The notes under the pieces are model-generated. The model was not told where the DNA came from, searched no databases, and worked only from the letters and a program-made list of their open reading frames with translations. 64,000 bases of DNA from Tritrichomonas musculus (lineage: Eukaryota; Parabasalia; Tritrichomonadida; Tritrichomonadidae): the NCBI GenBank assembly GCA_039105265.1, contig JAPFFF010000002.1:7750001-7814000 (forward strand), read 5' to 3'. The position numbers and the translations under genes are program-made. This document shows positions 58,952 through 64,000 of this stretch, piece after piece. Each line of letters opens with the position of its first letter. Position 1 is the stretch's first letter.

Positions 58952-60538
58952 TTAGCTATTATTTGTTGGATCATATATCTGAATAATTTTTGAACATAAT
59001 GCAATAATTTCTGTTTTTTCGCTTTGATCTTTAATATCATTTAATGTATCAGGCCCATCAACACTATAATAATCATTAAACATTTCTGTTTTTAATTGAG
59101 TATTACGTGATATATCAGTTAAGTCGTAAAGATATGTCAAACTCTTAATGACAAGATCATCATCATCCATTTTGGCAATTGTTATCAGTGCAAAAATAAT
59201 AGAACGGTAAGAAAGTTTGTTTTTATCACGATACTTGTAAATTTCATTGTTCATTTCAAGGAGTTTTGATCTACTCACACGAGAAAAAATTTCAATTAAA
59301 CAGTAAGAAGAAGCTTGTGAAAGGGAGAAGATACCATTGTTACATAAATTATCTATAATCGATAAAAATCCAAAATTATTGTTTTGATTTGAAGTTAGAA
59401 TGTTCACAATAATATGGTCAAGATCACTTTTAATAGCAGAAGTTAGCATTCGTGTTGCAGCAGCAGAAACTTTTCCATACATGTCAAGATATTTAGATTG
59501 ACTGGTTACCTTTTGGTGATATTTATCAATTGAATTTAAAGTAAAATCCATTAATCTGTCAAAAACTGATTTATTATCACTAGGAGTACTTCCAATTTGA
59601 TTCATTTTCATTAATTCTTTAATTTGTAGGCCTTTATCAAATACAGAGGCAAGAAGATTGAATGCTCCAACATTTATTTTGGGATTAATTACAATAATTT
59701 CTTGAATTGCAAATTCAAGGAAGTTATTTTGAAAAAAATCATTCTTTGACATATTATCATAAATAATCAAATTTTTCATTAACCGAAAAAGATAAGAAAT
59801 CAACACATCATTTTTAGCAGAACTAATGGGTGAAATCCACGGTAAAATAATTTCATTGTATATGTTTGGATCAATTTTGGTTTTACACAATTTGGTATAA
59901 AATAATGTAATACTTTCCTTAATTTTTTCCTGAGAACTATACGAAGGATTTGATGCCATTAAACGTTCTGCTGAATTAAAAATTGAATTTAAAAAAGGAA
60001 TTGAAATGCGTGGGAAAAAAAGATTGGGGTACGTTAAATAATACTTCTTAAAAAAAAAAGATAAGCTATATAACCCATAACTAATACCAGAAACACTCTC
60101 ACATGTAGTAACAAATTCTAATATATGCTGAGTAAAATCAGTGATTGGTAAAAAAAATTGAAGACACTCCCTAACATATTTAATTAATATACAAATTGTT
60201 TTGGCTGATGACATTCTAACTTTCATAAATGAATGATGTAGAAGCTGAGTTATAAGCTCGAAGATATGAAAATCTAATAATTCAGGTAAGCAAGCATTTT
60301 TAAAAACAATAACTGATCTCCTAATACATTTAAGAGAGTTATCAATTGCCTCATTATTGTTCTCTGTTATAAAAAGAGATAATTGACCACAAACATTAGG
60401 AAAATCTTCAAATTTTATAGTGTTTTCATCACTAGAATTATTATCAACTCTATTTGAAACATCACAATCAATATTATCTGTGGCTATAATATCGCTTTTG
60501 GTGTTTTGAATATTTAAACTTTCTTTATATACATCCAT
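58952..60538 (-). CDS. ARM-like helical repeat protein
   Basis: A 528-residue all-helical solenoid of the armadillo type. An acidic, Asn/Asp-rich N-terminal ~45 residues precede repeats such as LPELLDFHIFELITQLLHHS then FMKVRMSSAKTICILIKYVR, which show the typical helix pairs. No enzymatic motif is seen. An interaction scaffold is likely, with partners unknown. The ATG is only 36 bp from the divergent ATG at 60575, so both genes share one very short promoter. Confidence 0.7.
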   Translation of the reverse strand: MDVYKESLNIQNTKSDIIATDNIDCDVSNRVDNNSSDENTIKFEDFPNVCGQLSLFITENNNEAIDNSLKCIRRSVIVFKNACLPELLDFHIFELITQLLHHSFMKVRMSSAKTICILIKYVRECLQFFLPITDFTQHILEFVTTCESVSGISYGLYSLSFFFKKYYLTYPNLFFPRISIPFLNSIFNSAERLMASNPSYSSQEKIKESITLFYTKLCKTKIDPNIYNEIILPWISPISSAKNDVLISYLFRLMKNLIIYDNMSKNDFFQNNFLEFAIQEIIVINPKINVGAFNLLASVFDKGLQIKELMKMNQIGSTPSDNKSVFDRLMDFTLNSIDKYHQKVTSQSKYLDMYGKVSAAATRMLTSAIKSDLDHIIVNILTSNQNNNFGFLSIIDNLCNNGIFSLSQASSYCLIEIFSRVSRSKLLEMNNEIYKYRDKNKLSYRSIIFALITIAKMDDDDLVIKSLTYLYDLTDISRNTQLKTEMFNDYYSVDGPDTLNDIKDQSEKTEIIALCSKIIQIYDPTNNS

Positions 60539-60574
60539 AGAAATTGAATATGTTATTTGGTCTATAAAATTATA

Positions 60575-60976
60575 ATGATAATTAACGATTCGGATGAAAG
60601 TGATGATTCATTTGAACAACGTCGACGACAGTTGAACAATATCCACCGCCAATTTAAACGAGCCATATCCGAAATGAAAACTCTTTCTGAAGCATCAAAT
60701 ACAGAAATATTTGAAGATAATGCAGAAGAAGAAGCAAACAATGAATTTTTTAATTCAAATAAAGCAGATAAAATCATTGAAGCGTCTCAAATTCGGTCTC
60801 TTATACGCGAATTATATACAATGAAAAACGAAGTTCTTAGCCTTCAGTCAATTGCTCTTCGTGCCAGTGCTGCACAAAGGGGAATCCAAGCGAAGCTCCT
60901 TCCAAAATTAAAACTTGTTGTTGATGTTATATCGAGACATATTCATAGAGCAGAGAAGTTACTAAATGACGAATGA
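60575..60976 (+). CDS. Small coiled-coil protein, function unknown
   Basis: A 133-residue protein from ATG 60575 (MIINDSDESDDSFEQRRR). An in-frame TTG further upstream is not needed. An acidic start is followed by helices with heptad-like spacing (QRRRQLNNIHRQFKRAISEM, then IRSLIRELYTMKNEVLSLQ and KLKLVVDVISRHIHRAEKLL). No known family is recognised. It could be a subunit of a larger coiled-coil complex. Confidence 0.6.
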   Translation: MIINDSDESDDSFEQRRRQLNNIHRQFKRAISEMKTLSEASNTEIFEDNAEEEANNEFFNSNKADKIIEASQIRSLIRELYTMKNEVLSLQSIALRASAAQRGIQAKLLPKLKLVVDVISRHIHRAEKLLNDE

Positions 60977-61177
60977 GCAAAATCAAAGAGAATTCAATGT
61001 TTTGCCAAATAATGCTTTATCATTATATTACTGTAATTATTTAAACATGCAACATTAATATTTAATATTTTTTTTTTTAAATTAATAATACAAACTTAAG
61101 AAAGAAATTAGTTAGTAAAATTTTATTAATTGAAATAAACAGTGTATTATATGATTCAAACAGGTTTGTTGGAAATT

Positions 61178-61690
61178 TTATAACGAAAAGCCAGGGAAAA
61201 AATGCGGGGCCTTTAAAACAAATAATTCAAAACTAAGAATTAACCAAATAGGAAATGTACAACCAATTCTATATAACATTTTATATGATAAAGATTTACG
61301 ACTTTTTGAAGTAAGAGCATAATATGCACATATTGCTATACAACTGACTGATGAATAAACTGCACCAACAACTAAAGCTTCAAATATAACTTGAGTAGAA
61401 ATGCCTTCATTAAAGTAAGTTTGACGAACATTTCCTTTCTCATCTCTAGATTCACCAAAGAATGGTGTATGATTAACATAACAGTAAACAAATCCACCAA
61501 CACTTAAAAAATAAGAAACAAAAACTAAAAATGTTGTTATAATGATATTTGGTAATTTAATTGTTGAAATAGGCGTGTTCAAAATAGGAGGATACAAAAA
61601 TTTAAATGGGAATAATAATATTTTTGATAAAGTGGATTGATTTTGCTCTAACTCTATTTGCTGAATTTGTTTTTGTTGTTCTTCAGACAT
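61178..61690 (-). CDS. OSTC/DC2-like oligosaccharyltransferase subunit
   Basis: A 170-residue ER membrane protein with three hydrophobic helices (~48-72, 100-127, 140-162). It matches OSTC (DC2) and the C-terminal part of OST3/OST6. Seen: FPFKFLYPPIL..P near the start; VSYFLSVGGFVYCYVNHTPFFG, equivalent to the OSTC block VSYFL.GG..YD...PP; ESRDEKGNVRQ, equivalent to TDEHGHQRP; a Gln/Glu second helix; and a C-terminal PHFFPGFSL like the usual P-G-Y-L end. In other eukaryotes OSTC couples the STT3 catalytic subunit to the Sec61 channel for co-translational N-glycosylation. The first 25 residues are an extra Gln/Glu-rich cytosolic extension. Confidence 0.78.
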   Translation of the reverse strand: MSEEQQKQIQQIELEQNQSTLSKILLFPFKFLYPPILNTPISTIKLPNIIITTFLVFVSYFLSVGGFVYCYVNHTPFFGESRDEKGNVRQTYFNEGISTQVIFEALVVGAVYSSVSCIAICAYYALTSKSRKSLSYKMLYRIGCTFPIWLILSFELFVLKAPHFFPGFSL

Positions 61691-61842
61691 TAAAATCTAT
61701 TTTAGGTCAAACTATTTCAAACTAATTTGACCTCCTTTTTCCTTGGTATTTTCAAAGAAAATAACAAAAACCCTTTAAAAATATAGAAAAATTTTTAAAG
61801 AAGAAAAGATATTTTATTAAAATATCATAATTTTGCAAAATT

Positions 61843-62433
61843 TTATGAATTAAGAATTGAATTTAATTTTGCTAAAAGCTCATTTCCCTCTAATATCGAT
61901 ATATTAATTTCTTCTTGGAGTTGTTGAAGTACACTTATTTGTTTTTGCGACCATGAAGTTATTAATTTAAAATCACCTTCTAAGCGAGCCATCTGCTCTT
62001 CAAAATTTTCATTAGTAACTTCTTCTTCACTGTTATTAATTTCTACTATTTGAGCTTCATCATTATTTTTTTTGCCTTCCCTAAGATTTGAGACATTTTC
62101 AGAATGAACAATAGGAGCATCAGGTTGTGATTGTGATAATAAAGTTGAGCTAAGCATATTTGACGGTTCATCTGGCTTGCTCTTTTCAGTACTCGCAAAT
62201 GTAACTTTTTTGGGATTAAAAATGAAAGGTGATCTTGAGATTTGATCCAAAGATGAATTAGAATTGGAATCAAACCCAATATTTTGATCATTATTTTCAT
62301 TTTTTCTTTCTTGATTCAAGTTTTTACCTCCTTGAGTTACGGTTGGAAATTGGATAAAAGAAGGAGGAGAAGGGGCAAAAGCATTTGAAGAAGGCTTACT
62401 TTTTGATGATTGAGCAAATTGGAAGAAGTTCAT
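61843..62433 (-). CDS. Low-complexity protein with C-terminal coiled coil
   Basis: A 196-residue protein. The first 125 residues are Ser/Asn/Pro-rich with scattered Phe (FFQFAQ, FAPSPPSFIQFP, FIFNP). The last 55 residues form a helix (MARLEGDFKLITSWSQKQIS, then VLQQLQEEINISILEGNELL). Phe-scattered disorder plus a coiled coil recalls small nucleoporins or endocytic adaptors, but genuine FG repeats are absent, so no function is assigned. Confidence 0.55.
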   Translation of the reverse strand: MNFFQFAQSSKSKPSSNAFAPSPPSFIQFPTVTQGGKNLNQERKNENNDQNIGFDSNSNSSLDQISRSPFIFNPKKVTFASTEKSKPDEPSNMLSSTLLSQSQPDAPIVHSENVSNLREGKKNNDEAQIVEINNSEEEVTNENFEEQMARLEGDFKLITSWSQKQISVLQQLQEEINISILEGNELLAKLNSILNS

Positions 62434-62731
62434 TTATTTATATTTTTCAAAATCCACATTTGATGCATTAACTGCTTTTTTTTTTTGATGCATCAAAATT
62501 TTTTTTTGTGAGGTTTACACCGCTTTCCTTGGAATGTAAACAAATTCATACATAACGATTCTTAAAAGATTCTTAACACGAAATGAAATAATTATTTTAC
62601 GAAATCACAAAGTATAAAATAAAATAAAATCAAATTACACAACAATATGTTATATTGACATCATGAATAAAAGATATTGGTTGATTCTATTTTTTTTTAT
62701 AAAGCAAACATTTTTTTTATAATATTTTTTT
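62434..62731. other. Short gene-free interval
   Basis: A+T-rich spacer of about 300 bp with several T runs and a near-palindromic TTTGATGCATTAA/TTTGATGCATCAAAA pair at about 62459-62500. It should contain the promoter of the 62433 gene and the 3' end signals of the gene ending at 62732. Confidence 0.5.
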
Positions 62732-63886
62732 TTAAATTTCATTGTCAACTAAATCTAATTGTATCTTCAGCTCTTGAAGGGAATTCCTCAAGTTTTCCAT
62801 TTCACTCAAAGAAGTGAAATGCGTCAAAAACTTTCCAAAATCTGTCCAGTTTGCCTCACTTACGCTTCCGAGGAGCTCGGAGAAGTGCGTGTTTTCTTTT
62901 TCTATGAAATAATCAAAAATGATATATCTGGCAGGTAGAGTTTCGCAGCCTGAGTTAAGCAACGCCAAGAAGAGGAGAGACTCGAAGTTCAAGTCGGAGC
63001 CACAATTAAAAACAGACAAGATTTGATTGACTTTTCTCTTTGGTGGCTCTTCCACTTTTTGAGGGCATTTATTTCTTCTCAAAATGATGCTTTTCTCGAC
63101 TTCTCTGAGTGTATTCAAAACGTAGTTGAAGGCCTCAATTTGCATTGCGACTGGTATGTCTCCTTTCATCACCTGTAGGGCTTCGACTGTGCGCCAGAAG
63201 AACTCAGATTCGCCTCGATGCAGCTTGTTTGTCTCGTACGAAACGTCCAAGCTTTTGAGGACTTTTTCAATGAGGACGCGAGTGATGCTATCGCATGCAT
63301 TTACATTGACTATAACCGTCACTGACGATAGACATTTCTTAGGACCTCTCGAGAGGACGATGAAGAAGATTAACCGCTTCAGCTGGTTCGCATTGAAGAA
63401 CTTTTCGACCTTCAAATAGGCGTTAGAAACCGTCAGCTGAAATTGGCGGGCAAAAGTGGCAAGATTCATCGCAAGAGGAGCGAGAATGATCGACTCGTGG
63501 CAGGTGAGAAGTGAGGTGAACGATGCGTATTGGTCACTGGCTAGTCTGAAGCGGATGTAGTTCTCGAAGACGTGGCTCTGGTCAATTAGAAGGTTGGCTC
63601 GACGTTTGGCCAAATATACCTTCAAATTCCAATCTTGGCTTTTTTTGTCGTCTGGAGGAGATGACGAGGAAGGAGTGACTAAGGAAGAATGACTGACACT
63701 CATTGAAGAGGATGATGATGTTTCTTCCTTGCTGCCGTCGTTGCTACTGCTGATTTCTGAGCTTGTTTGGCCTTTACTTTGAGTATCGAGAGGAATTTGT
63801 GTGGAACTGCTTTCTTCGCTGCTGTTGTTCGAAGACTTCGTGATTGCATTGATCGTTGAGAGGGAGTCTGCATCGAGCGGGATCAT
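62732..63886 (-). CDS. Ser-rich protein with helical domain, function unknown
   Basis: A 384-residue protein. The first ~80 residues are almost pure Ser/Thr/Gln/Asp low complexity. The remainder (~85-384) is a helical domain with basic patches (LKVYLAKRRANLLIDQSHVF, then VRGPKKC-like loops) and no recognised family. The DNA is clearly richer in G+C than all neighbours except tubulin. ATG 63886 follows an in-frame stop upstream. However, its A overlaps the stop of another open frame as ATGA, so it may instead be the continuation of that gene after a frame change. Confidence 0.6.
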   Translation of the reverse strand: MIPLDADSLSTINAITKSSNNSSEESSSTQIPLDTQSKGQTSSEISSSNDGSKEETSSSSSMSVSHSSLVTPSSSSPPDDKKSQDWNLKVYLAKRRANLLIDQSHVFENYIRFRLASDQYASFTSLLTCHESIILAPLAMNLATFARQFQLTVSNAYLKVEKFFNANQLKRLIFFIVLSRGPKKCLSSVTVIVNVNACDSITRVLIEKVLKSLDVSYETNKLHRGESEFFWRTVEALQVMKGDIPVAMQIEAFNYVLNTLREVEKSIILRRNKCPQKVEEPPKRKVNQILSVFNCGSDLNFESLLFLALLNSGCETLPARYIIFDYFIEKENTHFSELLGSVSEANWTDFGKFLTHFTSLSEMENLRNSLQELKIQLDLVDNEI

Positions 63887-64000
63887 TGATAGCTCGCTTG
63901 TTTGATTGGCCTCCCTCTCTTGCCTTGGCTACCATTTACATTATTGTTGTTGCCGCCGGTCACAATCGGAGACTGATCATTGATGATATCAGAACTTTGA
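63883..64000 (-). CDS. C-terminal end of a gene leaving the window, AT-hook-like tail
   Basis: An open frame enters from beyond the window end and finishes at the TGA at 63883-63885. It reads QSSDIINDQSPIVTGG, then NNNNVNGSQGKRGRPIKQAS and YQ. KRGRP is the AT-hook core that binds the minor groove of A+T-rich DNA. Codon use matches the following gene. Either it is a separate gene ending at this point or the front part of the 62732-63886 gene, joined through a frame error or a splice not recognised here. Too little is visible to decide. Confidence 0.4.
   Translation of the reverse strand, partial: QSSDIINDQSPIVTGGNNNNVNGSQGKRGRPIKQASYQ

Noticed and set aside
1-64000. tRNA or rRNA genes
   Set aside because: No cloverleaf with a T-arm GTTCRA and matching stems, and no rRNA-like block, was recognised by eye. 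A covariance-model scan would be needed to be sure.

Overview
The window looks like nuclear DNA of a parabasalid (trichomonad-type) protist, probably a Tritrichomonas relative. The DNA is very A+T-rich, every gene reads as one uninterrupted open frame, intergenic stretches are long and full of homopolymers, and it carries both a Mutator-like transposon and a large Polinton/Maverick. Species is inferred from this character, not from a database match.

Host region 1 (1-8303): a multi-pass membrane protein, an ARM-like helical-repeat protein, an ER-type J-like protein without a visible HPD motif, an L-threonine aldolase, and a Rictor-like TORC2 subunit. A long A+T-rich desert follows. At 9983-12624 lies a small cluster of virus-like genes related to part of the main Polinton. 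Its right edge carries an unusually G+C-rich nested hairpin. Then come another desert, an AAAP amino-acid transporter (15212-16582), a gene-free stretch with nested inverted repeats (a probable non-autonomous transposon), a large RalGAP/tuberin-like GAP (18695-22843), a 92-residue protein and alpha-tubulin (23458-24816).

Transposon island (about 25.3-55.7 kb): several small inverted-repeat elements, including one with 19-bp ends and TTAA target duplications. These are followed by a decayed MULE transposase split by a 25.5-kb Polinton (27041-52521). The Polinton has 231-bp terminal inverted repeats that look identical, and it looks whole and young. It carries a protein-primed family B DNA polymerase, DDE integrase, FtsK/HerA-type packaging ATPase, adenovirus-type cysteine protease, candidate major and minor capsid proteins, two related very large surface-type proteins, an HNH nuclease and a set of small accessory genes. 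A second decayed transposase, resembling the P-element/THAP9 class, lies just beyond the MULE.

Host region 2 (58183-64000): a small repeat protein, a second ARM-like protein divergently paired with a small coiled-coil protein, an OSTC-like oligosaccharyltransferase subunit, two low-complexity proteins, and the end of a further gene with an AT-hook-like tail.

The most interesting signals are in the Polinton. Most of its reading frames start inside a TAAATG/TAAAATG context resembling poxvirus late promoters. Its termini carry a doubled AGT of the kind used in jump-back protein-primed initiation. Several of its proteins share short [VIT]QT motifs resembling dynein light chain LC8 anchors. It also contains a 19-bp minisatellite that has grown out of the 3' end of one of its own genes.
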